A stretch of 64,000 nucleotides of DNA. Origin: Nocardia transvalensis (GTDB taxonomy: Bacteria > Actinomycetota > Actinomycetes > Mycobacteriales > Mycobacteriaceae). The notes under the pieces are model-generated. The model saw only the letters and a program-made list of their open reading frames with translations, did not search any database and had not been told where the DNA came from. This document shows, in pieces, positions 9,931 through 18,517 of this stretch (position 1 is the first letter of the stretch; every line of letters starts with the position of its first letter). The stretch lies in assembly GCF_015477765.1 (NCBI RefSeq), contig NZ_JADLQQ010000004.1:186001-250000 (forward strand). The letters are read 5' to 3'. The translations under genes were made by a program, and so were the position numbers.

Positions 9931-11130
9931 GTGAACGGGGGAGTTGACGAGCCGGATTCGGCACACGGAACAGACGGTGCGGGCGGGGGATTGGTGCTGC
10001 TCGATGCCGATGAGCGGCGGTTGGCGTGGGTGTATCTGTCGCGAGTGGTCGAGGGGCCGTGTGCGGCGTTGTCGGCGTTGATCGAGCAGGTGGGTGTCGT
10101 CGAGGCGGCGCGGGCGGTGCGGGAGTGTGCGCTGCCGGAGTCGCTGCTGGGACCCACCGAGAAACGGCGCGGAATCGACCGGGCCGAAGAGGATCTGGAG
10201 ACCATCGCTCGATTGGGCGGGCGCGTGGTGACGCCCGACGACCTCGAGTGGCCCGCGTGGCGGATGCTCGGGCTGAGTCAGCTCGACGCGGCGCGCGATA
10301 CGGGTGCGGCGGTGCCGCTGGTGCTGTGGGTGCGGGGCCCACTGTCGCTGGTGGGCTCGACCGAGCAGGCACTGGCCGTGGTGGGTTCGCGCTGCAGCAG
10401 CGGTTACGGCGACCGGGTGACCGGCGAGATCGTGAGCGATCTCGTGGCGCGCGGCTGGACGATCGTGTCGGGTGCGGCCTTCGGCATCGACGGCATGGCG
10501 CACCGGGCGGCGCTCGCCCTGGGCGGGTCCACGATCGCCGTGCTGGCCTGCGGCGTCGACCGCCCCTACCCGGCGCAGCATCACCGGCTCCTCGCCGAGA
10601 TCGCGGAAACCGGATTGGTCGTCAGCGAGTATCCGCCGGGCACCGCCCCGCACAAGCATCATTTCCTCGCCCGCAACCGCGTCATCGCGGCCTTGGCCGA
10701 CGGTGTCCTCGTGATCGAGGCCGGTCTGCGCAGCGGTGCCCGCAACACCGTCAAATGGGCCCGCCGACTCGGCCGCCCCGCCCTCGCCGTGCCCGGCCCG
10801 GTCACCTCGGCCTCGTCGGTGGGTTGCCATCGGATGATCCGCGAGGGCGAGGCCCTGCTCGTCAGCCGGGCGGAGGAGGTCGTCGACGAGGCGGGCCCAC
10901 TGCGGCTGTCCTTGCCCGGCCCGCGGTCCGAGGACGAAAACCTCAGCGGCGACGAGGCATTGGTCTTCGCCGCCCTGCCGAAGATCGGTTCGCGCCTACC
11001 CCGGGAACTGGCCGAACAAGCCGGACTATCGCTGCAAGCCGTCCGCGCGGTCCTGCCCGCCCTCGAGTTGGCGGGCCTGGTCGGCTCGGATGCCTCCGGC
11101 TGGTTCCGCCTCGCTCGGGACCAGCGATAG
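9931..11130 (+). CDS. dprA: DNA-processing protein DprA
   Basis: DprA binds single-stranded DNA and loads RecA. The Rossmann-like core is clear: LAVVGSRCSSGYGDRVT, IVSGAAFGIDGMAHRAAL, AVLACGVDRPYPAQH, VVSEYPPGT, NRVIAALADGVLVIEAGLRSGA and PGPVTSASSVGCHRMIREG. A winged-helix-like C-terminus follows (LPRELAEQAGLSLQAVRAVLPALELAGLV). GTG 9931 has a good ribosome site (AAGGGGGACGG); GTG 9808, overlapping the comM stop, is an alternative that would add 41 residues without family similarity. In this lineage dprA is normally near xerC; here the encapsulin pair separates them. Confidence 0.93.
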   Translation: MNGGVDEPDSAHGTDGAGGGLVLLDADERRLAWVYLSRVVEGPCAALSALIEQVGVVEAARAVRECALPESLLGPTEKRRGIDRAEEDLETIARLGGRVVTPDDLEWPAWRMLGLSQLDAARDTGAAVPLVLWVRGPLSLVGSTEQALAVVGSRCSSGYGDRVTGEIVSDLVARGWTIVSGAAFGIDGMAHRAALALGGSTIAVLACGVDRPYPAQHHRLLAEIAETGLVVSEYPPGTAPHKHHFLARNRVIAALADGVLVIEAGLRSGARNTVKWARRLGRPALAVPGPVTSASSVGCHRMIREGEALLVSRAEEVVDEAGPLRLSLPGPRSEDENLSGDEALVFAALPKIGSRLPRELAEQAGLSLQAVRAVLPALELAGLVGSDASGWFRLARDQR

Positions 11131-11230
11131 CCCGAATTCGCGTGCGTGTCGCTGATCGGGTTGTTCCGGGCGGTTGTAGCAGTATTGCGGCACTGGTAGC
11201 GGTTGATTTGCCAATCATGAAGGCGGTTCC

Positions 11231-12163
11231 ATGACAAAAGCTGTACCGCAGCCCATGGCGTTGGGTGATGACGCTGCCCGGACGCTTGCGAATGCGACGA
11301 AGACCGTTCCGCAGATGGAGTCCATCACTCCGAGATGGCTGGTTCATCTGCTGGATTGGGTCCCGGTGGAGGCGGGCATCTACCGGCGCAATCGCGTCAC
11401 CCACGAGCAGACCGTGGACATCAAGTGCGACAACGCCGACGAGTCTCCGCTGCCGGAGACCTTCGTCGACTACGAGAAGGACCCGCGGGAGTACCGCCTC
11501 AAGGCGGTGAACACGATTCTCGATGTGCACACCCGGGTGTCGGATCTGTATTCGAGCCCCCACGATCAGATTGCCCAGCAGTTGCGGCTGACCATCGAGG
11601 CGATCAAGGAGCATCAGGAGGGCGAGCTGATCAACAGCCCGGACTACGGGCTGATCGCGAATACGGCGGCCAAGCAGAAAATTTCGACGGTCGCCGGGCC
11701 GCCGACACCGGACGATCTGGACAACCTGATCACGAAGGTGTGGAAGGAACCGGGCTTCTTCCTGACCCACCCGCAGGGCATCGCGGCATTCGGCCGGGAA
11801 TGCACGCGGCGCGGTGTGCCGCCGCCGACGGTCAGCCTGTTCGGCTCCCAATTCCTGACCTGGCGCGGCATACCGATCATTCCGTCGGACAAGGTTCCCG
11901 TCGAGCGCGGTAAGACGAAGTTTTTGCTGATCCGCACGGGTGAATCACGACAGGGCGTGGTCGGCCTCTACCAGCCGGGTCTGGCGGGCGAGCAGGGCAT
12001 GGGGCTGTCGGTGAAGTTCATGGGTATCGATCGAAGTGCCATCGCGTCGTATCTGGTGTCGCTGTATTGCTCGCTGGCGGTGCTGACCGACGATGCCGTG
12101 GCCCTGCTCGAGGGAGCCGAGGTGAACAAGTTCCATGACTACGCCCCCACCTACCGGAAGTGA
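11231..12163 (+). CDS. Family 2A encapsulin shell protein
   Basis: A 310-residue HK97-fold nanocompartment subunit of the family 2A encapsulins, the group that includes SrpI and mycobacterial major membrane protein I. Characteristic stretches are MESITPRWLVHLLDWVPVEAGIYRRNR, LPETFVDYEKDPREYRL, FFLTHPQGIAAFGRECTRRGVPPP and LTWRGIPIIPSDKVPV near the C-terminal A-domain. No cyclic-nucleotide-binding insertion is present, which separates it from family 2B. The next gene, overlapping by 29 nt, is the cysteine desulfurase cargo typical of family 2A. By analogy with the published Acinetobacter system it would build a shell storing or processing sulfur; that role is inference. ATG 11231 starts 100 nt after dprA. 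Confidence 0.9.
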   Translation: MTKAVPQPMALGDDAARTLANATKTVPQMESITPRWLVHLLDWVPVEAGIYRRNRVTHEQTVDIKCDNADESPLPETFVDYEKDPREYRLKAVNTILDVHTRVSDLYSSPHDQIAQQLRLTIEAIKEHQEGELINSPDYGLIANTAAKQKISTVAGPPTPDDLDNLITKVWKEPGFFLTHPQGIAAFGRECTRRGVPPPTVSLFGSQFLTWRGIPIIPSDKVPVERGKTKFLLIRTGESRQGVVGLYQPGLAGEQGMGLSVKFMGIDRSAIASYLVSLYCSLAVLTDDAVALLEGAEVNKFHDYAPTYRK

Positions 12164-13757
12164 TGCCTCGACTGCCGCAACGGACGCCGCTGCGGCAGGC
12201 CGGGGGCGCCTGCTCCCGGACGAGGCGACGCTGAACCGCCTTGCGGCGGAATTCTTCTCGGCCTTGCCGACGGAGGCGCCGACCACAGCGGTGGTACCGA
12301 CCGCAGCGGCGGTGCCGCCCGGTGGACCCACGCCGGAGCCGTCGGTTCCGGCGTGGGAGCCGAATACGCCCATGTCCAGCCCGGCTTCGCAGCCGGGCGG
12401 CGCGGCCAGATATGCCGATCCGCTACTGCCCTGGTTGCCGTCACTGGATATCCCGCTGTCGCCGCCTCGGTTCGCAAGCTCGACCCCGCCGACGCAGGCG
12501 GGGCCGGACTTCTATTTCCTCGATCGGTCGAAGCATCCGGCATTCGACGTCCACGCCGTGCGAAACGACTTTCCGATTCTGCGCGAACGGGTGAACGGAT
12601 ATCCCCTGGTGTGGTTCGACAACGCCGCAACGACGCAGAAGCCGCGGCCGGCCATCGACCGGATCGGCTACTTCTACGAACACGAGAACTCCAACATCCA
12701 TCGAGCGGCCCACGAACTCGCGGCGCGCGCCACCGATGCGTACGAGAAGGCGCGTGACACCGTCGCGCGTTTCTTGGGCGCCTCCTCGGCGGAGGAGATC
12801 GTCTTCGTCCGCGGGGCCACCGAGGGCATCAATCTGATCGCACAGACCTGGGGTCGCAAGAATATTCGCGAGGGTGACGAGATCATCCTCTCGCACCTCG
12901 AACACCATGCGAATATCGTGCCCTGGCAGCTGCTCGCACGCGAAACCGGTGCGGTACTGCGGATCATTCCGGTCGACGACAGGGGACAACTGCTCCTCGA
13001 CGAGTACGGCCGGTTACTGTCGGATCGGACGAAACTCGTGTCGGTAGCGCACGTTTCGAATGCCCTGGGCACGATCACCCCGGTGCGCGAGATCGTGGCA
13101 CAGGCCCACCGGGCCGGAGCCGTCACGGTCGTCGATGGTGCGCAATCGGTTCCGCATATGCGGGTCGATCTGCGTTCGCTCGACACGGATTTCTTCGTGT
13201 TCTCCGGTCACAAGCTGTTCGGGCCGACCGGAATCGGCGCGGTCTACGGCAAGTCCGACATCCTGCAGGACATGCCACCGTGGCAGGGCGGTGGGAACAT
13301 GATCAGCGATGTCACTCTCGAGCGGTCGCTCTTCCAGCCGCCGCCGGGCCGATTCGAGGCGGGCACCGGCAATATCGCGGATGCGATCGGGCTCGGCGCC
13401 GCCATCGACTACGTCGAGTCGATCGGCATCGAGAACATCGAACGCTACGAGCACGAACTGCTCGCCTATGCGACACCGCGTCTCGCGGCGATTCCGGGTA
13501 TTCGAGTGATCGGCACGGCGGCCGACAAGGCGAGCGTCTTGTCGTTCACGCTCGACGGCTACGAGCCCCTCGAGGTCGGCAAGGCATTGAACGAGAAGGG
13601 AATTGCCGTCCGCGCCGGCCACCACTGCGCCCAGCCGATTCTGCGCCGGTACGGAGTGGAAGCGACGGTCCGGCCGTCGTTCGCCTTCTACAACACCTGC
13701 GCAGAAATCGACCGCATGATCACCGTTGTCGAACAACTCGCACGTGCGCGCAGGTGA
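12135..13757 (+). CDS. SufS-type cysteine desulfurase, encapsulin cargo
   Basis: PLP enzyme converting L-cysteine to alanine plus enzyme-bound persulfide. The catalytic domain begins about residue 138 and holds the PLP Lys in SGHKLFGPTG (K360) and the acceptor Cys in RAGHHCAQP (C498), both intact. The first 137 residues are Pro/Ala/Thr-rich and apparently disordered, as in family 2A encapsulin cargo. Two denser motifs stand out in them: LLPDEATLNRLAAEFFSALP (26-45) and YADPLLPWLPSLDIPLSP (93-110), likely shell-targeting elements. The start lies inside the shell gene (29-nt overlap), implying coupled translation. The serine acetyltransferase and rhodanese genes often found beside such pairs are absent. 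Confidence 0.93.
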   Translation: MTTPPPTGSDASTAATDAAAAGRGRLLPDEATLNRLAAEFFSALPTEAPTTAVVPTAAAVPPGGPTPEPSVPAWEPNTPMSSPASQPGGAARYADPLLPWLPSLDIPLSPPRFASSTPPTQAGPDFYFLDRSKHPAFDVHAVRNDFPILRERVNGYPLVWFDNAATTQKPRPAIDRIGYFYEHENSNIHRAAHELAARATDAYEKARDTVARFLGASSAEEIVFVRGATEGINLIAQTWGRKNIREGDEIILSHLEHHANIVPWQLLARETGAVLRIIPVDDRGQLLLDEYGRLLSDRTKLVSVAHVSNALGTITPVREIVAQAHRAGAVTVVDGAQSVPHMRVDLRSLDTDFFVFSGHKLFGPTGIGAVYGKSDILQDMPPWQGGGNMISDVTLERSLFQPPPGRFEAGTGNIADAIGLGAAIDYVESIGIENIERYEHELLAYATPRLAAIPGIRVIGTAADKASVLSFTLDGYEPLEVGKALNEKGIAVRAGHHCAQPILRRYGVEATVRPSFAFYNTCAEIDRMITVVEQLARARR

Positions 13758-13814
13758 GCGCCCTCTCCGACATCTCGGCGTCGGCGCGGTGACTTGCCAC
13801 GGGCGGCTCGGTCG

Positions 13815-14753
13815 GTGAACGTGGACGATATGGATGAGTTGCCCGAGGATCTGGAGGCGCTGCTGGAGGAGTATGGGCGGCACCTGCGGCTCGGGCGGAA
13901 TCGGTCGGCGCATACGGTGCGCGCCTATGTGGGGGATGCGCGGTCGCTGCTGCTGCATTTGTGTGGGCGGGCCGCCGATTCCGGGGTGGGGGAGATCGAT
14001 CTGGCGCTGTTGCGGTCGTGGCTGGCCGCGCAGTCCGCGGGTGGGGCGGCCCGCACCACCATGGCGCGAAGGGCCTCGGCGGCACGGACATTCACCGGCT
14101 GGCTGACCCGAACCGGGCGGTTGGCCGTCGACCCGGGACCGCGGCTCGGATCGGCCCGCGCGCATCGCGTACTGCCTGCCGTACTGGGTCGCGAACAGGC
14201 AAGCGAGGCCATGGCGGCCGCGGAATCCGGTGCGGAGCAGCACGATCCGATGGCACTGCGGGACCGGCTGATCGTGGAAATGCTGTATGCCACCGGAATT
14301 CGAGTGAGCGAGCTGTGCGGTTTGGACATCGACGACGTCGACCGGGAACGCCGTCAGGTGCGGGTGCTCGGCAAAGGGAACAAGGAACGCACTGTCCCCT
14401 TCGGCGTCCCCGCCGACCAGGCCCTCGAGGCGTGGCTGCGCTATGGCCGCCCCGGCTTCGCCACCGCCGAATCGGGACGCGCCCTGCTGCTGGGCCGTCG
14501 CGGCCGCCGCCTCGACCAGCGCCAGGCCAGAACCGTTGTGCACGAGGTCGTCTCGGCCATACCCGGCGCACCGGATATGGGCCCGCACGGCCTGCGCCAC
14601 ACCGCCGCCACCCATCTTCTGGAAGGCGGCGCCGATCTCCGCATCGTCCAAGAACTCCTCGGCCACGCCAGCATGGCCACTACCCAGCTCTACACCCACG
14701 TCTCCATCGAGCGCCTCAGAAAGGCCCACGACCAGGCCCACCCCCGCGCCTGA
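13815..14753 (+). CDS. xerC: Tyrosine recombinase XerC
   Basis: Site-specific recombinase that resolves chromosome dimers at dif together with XerD. The N-terminal SAM-like domain is seen in [25 protein letters not shown]. The catalytic set is complete: Arg in [12 protein letters not shown], Lys in [13 protein letters not shown], His-x-x-Arg in [12 protein letters not shown], His in [11 protein letters not shown] and the nucleophilic Tyr in QLYTHVS. The frame extends to TTG 13794; GTG 13815 or ATG 13830 are better starts. Neighbouring a chromosomal core block, it is the housekeeping XerC rather than a phage integrase. Confidence 0.92.
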   Translation: MNVDDMDELPEDLEALLEEYGRHLRLGRNRSAHTVRAYVGDARSLLLHLCGRAADSGVGEIDLALLRSWLAAQSAGGAARTTMARRASAARTFTGWLTRTGRLAVDPGPRLGSARAHRVLPAVLGREQASEAMAAAESGAEQHDPMALRDRLIVEMLYATGIRVSELCGLDIDDVDRERRQVRVLGKGNKERTVPFGVPADQALEAWLRYGRPGFATAESGRALLLGRRGRRLDQRQARTVVHEVVSAIPGAPDMGPHGLRHTAATHLLEGGADLRIVQELLGHASMATTQLYTHVSIERLRKAHDQAHPRA

Positions 14754-14765
14754 CCGGCAGCAGGT

Positions 14766-15449
14766 TCACACGAACCCCGCTGCCACGAGCTCGAATCCGT
14801 CGGTGCGAACCCGATGCCGCTGCCCGGACCCCTCCACGATCCGGCACCAGCTCTGCACATCGAGTTCAGCGCGGTCGCCGCCGCGCACCAGAACGATCTG
14901 GAATCCCCCGTACATTCCCGGCACGGGAAACCACATTCTCGGATCCCGCGCCTCGGTGAGCGGTCCCAACTGCGGTGGGGTGATGCGAGCTTCGCGCATC
15001 AACCGCAGCGCCCGGCCCGCGACGACGGCGTGCAGCTGACATTCGAGCTGTGTCACAGCGAAGTCGTCGACCTCGTGCACCGGCTGCGGTGCCAGCGCCT
15101 CGCGAAGATGCCCGTGACCACGGGACTCCGCAACCTGCAGCGGTGTCTCACCACTCGCGCAGCGCAGGGTGCGCCAAGCGCCGAGCCGTATCAGTTCCTC
15201 CACCACCGACGTGGGTGCCCCGTGCCATGCCGCCTGATGCAGGGGTGCGTAGCCGGACATTCCACCCACCCGCGACGCATTGGGATAGAAGCTCTCGCTG
15301 ACCGGCGGGAGTGTCGGCCGATGCGACAGCAGGTCGAACAACCTGGGCCAATCACCGTCTCGCCCTGCGTCGGCGAGGGCGTCCACATGCGCGACGATCG
15401 TGTCCTTCAACGAGTCTCGATTTCCGATACCGCACCATTCCACGCTCAC
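14766..15449 (-). CDS. Ankyrin-repeat domain protein
   Basis: The 227-residue product has an ankyrin-like unit in the middle, with SGYAPLHQAAWHGAPTSVVEELIRLGAW followed by SGETPLQVAESRGHGHLREAL. The rest (ECQLHAVVAGRALRL ... GMYGGFQIVLVRGG ... WCRIVEGSGQRHRV) is not recognised. No signal peptide or membrane segment. GTG 15449 (or 15443) is chosen because the open frame continues upstream only as a low-complexity Pro/Arg shadow of the divergent gene. Convergent with xerC (12 nt between stops). Function unknown; probably a cytoplasmic protein-binding module. Confidence 0.75.
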   Translation of the reverse strand: MSVEWCGIGNRDSLKDTIVAHVDALADAGRDGDWPRLFDLLSHRPTLPPVSESFYPNASRVGGMSGYAPLHQAAWHGAPTSVVEELIRLGAWRTLRCASGETPLQVAESRGHGHLREALAPQPVHEVDDFAVTQLECQLHAVVAGRALRLMREARITPPQLGPLTEARDPRMWFPVPGMYGGFQIVLVRGGDRAELDVQSWCRIVEGSGQRHRVRTDGFELVAAGFV

Positions 15450-15526
15450 GAGCCTGAGCGTACGAGTCCGGGTGCGCCAGGAAAATCGGTCGAGACGCGG
15501 TGAGGTTGCTGACAGAATGCTCCCAC

Positions 15527-16282
15527 ATGGGCTTGACGTTCGAGGGATTGGTGGAGGAGGCCGCGGCGGCCTCGGTGGATGGTTGGGACTTCTCCTGGCT
15601 GGATGGTCGCGCGAGCGAGGAACGCCCGTCGTGGGGTTATCAGCGGCTGATGAGCGGCCGGTTGAAGACCGCGACGGCCGCGCTGGACATCCAGACCGGC
15701 GGGGGTGAAGTCCTCGCCGAGGCCGAGACATTTCCGCCCACGACGGTCGCGACCGAGTCGTGGCCGCCCAATGTCGCGAAGGCCACCGCGCTGCTGCATC
15801 CGCGGGGCGTGGTCGTCGTCGCCGATCCGGACGAGCCGCCGCTGCCGTTCGCGGACGGCGCATTCGACCTGGTGACCAGCCGGCACCCGGCCACGGTCTG
15901 GTGGGATGAGATCGCGCGAGTCCTGCGGCCGGGTGGGGCCTACTTCGCTCAGCACGTCGGTCCGGCCAGCGTGTTCGAACTGGTCGAGTACTTCCTCGGC
16001 CCGCAGCCCGAGGCGCGCCGGGCACGCCATCACGACGACGAGGCCGCTGCCGCCGAGGCCGCCGGTTTGCAAGTGGTGGACCTGCGTACCGAGCGGCTGC
16101 GCATGGAATTCCACGACATCGGGGCGGTCGTTTACTTCCTGCGCAAGGTCATCTGGATGGTTCCCGGGTTCACCGTCGAGGCCCACCTGGATCGCCTGCG
16201 GCAACTCCATGATCGGATTCAGCAGGAAGGTCCCTTCGTCGCCCACTCCTCCCGCACTCTCATCGAGGCGCGAAAACCCTGA
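15527..16282 (+). CDS. Class I SAM-dependent methyltransferase
   Basis: Methyltransferase-11-like protein of 251 residues. Motif I is LDIQTGGGEVL, the equivalent of the usual GxGxG with the loop TGGGE; PFADGAFDLVTSRH is motif post-II, and [18 protein letters not shown] is the family's beta4-alpha region. The C-terminus (RLRMEFHDIGAVVYFLRKVIWMVPGF) matches a group annotated as uncharacterised actinobacterial methyltransferases. Substrate is unknown. ATG 15527 is preferred over GTG 15500. Divergent from the ankyrin-repeat gene with 77 nt between. Confidence 0.82.
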   Translation: MGLTFEGLVEEAAAASVDGWDFSWLDGRASEERPSWGYQRLMSGRLKTATAALDIQTGGGEVLAEAETFPPTTVATESWPPNVAKATALLHPRGVVVVADPDEPPLPFADGAFDLVTSRHPATVWWDEIARVLRPGGAYFAQHVGPASVFELVEYFLGPQPEARRARHHDDEAAAAEAAGLQVVDLRTERLRMEFHDIGAVVYFLRKVIWMVPGFTVEAHLDRLRQLHDRIQQEGPFVAHSSRTLIEARKP

Positions 16283-16401
16283 CATCAGGGCACGAAAAGA
16301 TACGCCTGCCCGCGCGGGCATGGGGCACCAGGGCTTGCGAACGCAGGGGCACGCCGGAAATGCGGTGGACCGGGACGGGTTGCCGCCGTACGGTCGTGCT
16401 C

Positions 16402-16770
16402 ATGTCGATCGAGTTCACCGAGGCCCCGCTGCGGGAGCGGTTGCGTGCTGCTCTACCGGTTGCGATGAAGGCACGGGATCGGGATGCCGCGTCCGCTCTG
16501 CGGTCGGCGCTGGCCGCGATCGACAATTCCGAGGCCGTCGACGCGGCAGAAGTCAAAGCCGGGGCGATCGAGGCCAGCGCCGTGGGTCTGGGCGCGGCCG
16601 AGGCACGCCGCCGCGAGCTGACCGAGGCCGATATCGAACGGATCGTGCAGCGAGAGATCGACGAAAGGCGTTCCGCCGCCGAGGAATACGAATCTCTGGG
16701 CCGCTCGGACCGAGCCGACCGCCTACGCGCCGAGGCCGCAGCCTTGGCGGCACACCTGCCGACCAAGTGA
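16402..16770 (+). CDS. GatB/YqeY domain protein
   Basis: A 122-residue helical protein of the YqeY family, related to the C-terminal tRNA-binding domain of GatB. Typical pieces are LRAALPVAMKARDRDAASALRSALAAIDN near the start and LTEADIERIVQREIDERRSAAEEYESLGRSDRADRLRAE near the end. It may help an amidotransferase or act on tRNA, but no function is proven. ATG 16402 is favoured over an upstream extension from 16360. Confidence 0.82.
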   Translation: MSIEFTEAPLRERLRAALPVAMKARDRDAASALRSALAAIDNSEAVDAAEVKAGAIEASAVGLGAAEARRRELTEADIERIVQREIDERRSAAEEYESLGRSDRADRLRAEAAALAAHLPTK

Positions 16771-16949
16771 TCAGCGCCTATAACCCACTGCCAGTAGATG
16801 AGACGTCTGTACTGCTCGCGATCGATAGCCGAACCGCGACGTGAGGGCTGACCCGGACCGCGCGGTGTCTCACCCGGGCAGCAGCGGTGGGCGGGGCCAT
16901 CGCCTCCCTGTGCGCCGCCACTGACACCGGCTTGTTGTGCCCCGGGTTC

Positions 16950-17468
16950 TCATTCACGCGGCCGGATCGTGTCGATGTACCTGGTGGCGAAATAGTGCTG
17001 GATCCATCGGACGGCTGGGCCGCCGAGGCGGGTGTACCAGGTGCCGGGGCGGGAGAAGGCGGCGACGACGCCGTATACCGCGTGGTCGGTGGGGTCGTAT
17101 TCGACGGCGAACAGTTCCTCGCCTATTTCGGGATGGCCGCGGAGGGTGCCGTAGGCGAAGCCGCGGCAGTCGGGTTCGTCCAGGACGTAGACGACGCGGC
17201 AGGGTGCGGTGATGCCGAAGGGGCCCAGGCCGAGGCGGACGGTCAGCAGGGTGCCCGGGGCCGCGGTGGGCGTGCTCGCCTCGCGAAAGATGCCGGTGCC
17301 CTTCTGCATTCGGTAGGCCAGGATCTGGTCGGCCGCCGAGTCGAACAGGGTGCGGCCGGAGCCGATGCGGTGTCGCAAGCGGAAATGGTGGTAGCCGGGA
17401 GGGAATTCGTGCGCGGTAGCGCCGACTTCTGGATAGGTGAACGGTGCGGTCTGGGGGAGGTCGGCCAT
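16950..17468 (-). CDS. DUF1990 family protein
   Basis: The 172-residue product resembles DUF1990 proteins, a polyketide-cyclase/START-like group of unknown function. Recognisable parts are FTYPEVGATAHEFPPGYHHFRLRHRIG, FDSAADQILAYRMQKGTG, EELFAVEYDPTDHAVYGVVAAFSRPGTW and the C-terminal GGPAVRWIQHYFATRYID. No signal peptide. Divergent from the siderophore-interacting protein gene; the 128-nt interval between the two start codons holds the iron-box-like sequence. The 179 nt on its other side, after the YqeY-like gene, contains nothing I can identify. Confidence 0.8.
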   Translation of the reverse strand: MADLPQTAPFTYPEVGATAHEFPPGYHHFRLRHRIGSGRTLFDSAADQILAYRMQKGTGIFREASTPTAAPGTLLTVRLGLGPFGITAPCRVVYVLDEPDCRGFAYGTLRGHPEIGEELFAVEYDPTDHAVYGVVAAFSRPGTWYTRLGGPAVRWIQHYFATRYIDTIRPRE

Positions 17469-17565
17469 ATCACCATCCTGATGTGCCGGATCCCGGTAGA
17501 CGAGTCGGAGGACGATTAATTCCGATACATCCCGAGCTATCGGCGATTGTTCTTGCTACGCTGTC

Positions 17566-17584
17566 TTAGGTAACCCTAATTATG
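17566..17584. promoter_or_regulatory. Candidate IdeR/DtxR box before viuB-like gene
   Basis: TTAGGTAACCCTAATTATG matches 12 of 19 positions of the DtxR/IdeR consensus TTAGGTTAGCCTAACCTAA, with the left half and centre best conserved; TTAGG and CCTAA form an inverted repeat spaced by 4 nt. It lies just upstream of the siderophore-interacting protein start, as expected for iron repression. Weaker than the box at 57582. Confidence 0.5.
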
Positions 17585-17596
17585 GAGGAGGCTTCC

Positions 17597-18361
17597 TTGG
17601 CTCGCACTCGTCACAGCTTCGTGGTCCGCGGCAGCGAACGCCTGACCGATCATCTGATCCGGATCCGCCTGGGCGGTCCGGGCTTCGCGGCCTTCGAGCC
17701 CAACGGCTACACCGATGCCTACGTCAAACTGCTGTTCCCGAATTCGGACGGCGAGGTGATGCGCACGTATACGGTGCGTGCGATCGACACCGAGGCGCAG
17801 GAGATCGTGATCGATTTCGTCTATCACGGCGACGAGGGCGTGGCCGGGCCCTGGGCGGCCGCGGCGCAACCCGGCGACGCCATCGACCTGTTCGGCCCCG
17901 GCGGCGCCTATTCGCCGCGCTCGGACGCGGACTGGCATCTGCTCGCCGGAGACGAGTCGGCGCTGCCCGCCATCTCGGCCGCCTGCGCCGTCCTACCGTC
18001 GAATGCGGTGGGAAGTGTCTTCGTCGAGGTCGCCGGTCCCGCAGACGAATTGCCGGTCGAGCGCCCTGCGGGCGTGGAACTGACCTGGCTCCATCGCGGA
18101 GACGCGGCCCCCGGCGAGGCACTGGCCACCGCGGTCCGCGCCGAGCCCTGGCGCGACGGACAGGCCCACGTCTTCATCCACGGCGAGGCCAAAGCGGTGA
18201 TGCACGACCTGCGCCCCTACATCCGCAAGGAGCGCGGGGTCCCCGCGGACTTCGCGTCGATCTCCGGCTACTGGCGCCGCGGCCGCACAGAGGAGGGCTT
18301 CCGAGAGTGGAAGCGCGACCTGGCCGAACGAGAATCCACCCCAACCGCCCCCGCCCAATAA
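17597..18361 (+). CDS. viuB: Siderophore-interacting protein (ViuB/SIP family)
   Basis: FAD-dependent ferric-siderophore reductase of the ferredoxin-NADP reductase-like SIP family, releasing iron in the cytoplasm. The flavin-binding motif RTYTVRAID and the region YHGDEGVAGPWAAAAQPGD are clear; the C-terminus has SISGYWRRGRTEEGFREWKRD, a SIP signature. Start choice: ATG 17582 has no ribosome site, whereas TTG 17597 follows GGAGGAGG by 5 nt and begins ARTRHSFVVRG like family members, so TTG is preferred (254 residues). Mycobacteria carry a viuB (Rv2895c) between dprA and xerC, so this is probably its displaced equivalent. Likely iron-regulated. Confidence 0.88.
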   Translation: MARTRHSFVVRGSERLTDHLIRIRLGGPGFAAFEPNGYTDAYVKLLFPNSDGEVMRTYTVRAIDTEAQEIVIDFVYHGDEGVAGPWAAAAQPGDAIDLFGPGGAYSPRSDADWHLLAGDESALPAISAACAVLPSNAVGSVFVEVAGPADELPVERPAGVELTWLHRGDAAPGEALATAVRAEPWRDGQAHVFIHGEAKAVMHDLRPYIRKERGVPADFASISGYWRRGRTEEGFREWKRDLAERESTPTAPAQ

Positions 18362-18517
18362 CCCACCCCACCGCGCCCAACTCCCCGTGGCGCGTGGCAG
18401 CACCGCCCCCAATCGCCGGATCCAGTTCTGCGGCACGGCAAAGCTACCCACTCGTTCAACCGGCGGCCCACGAGATGGAGTTGGCGACGACACCTGTGAC
18501 GTGGCTCGTGGACGGTT

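Noticed and set aside
13815..14753. Phage or integron integrase marking the encapsulin operon as an integrated element
   Set aside because: The recombinase sits in the conserved chromosomal XerC position and no attachment-site repeats flanking 11.2-13.8 kb were seen.
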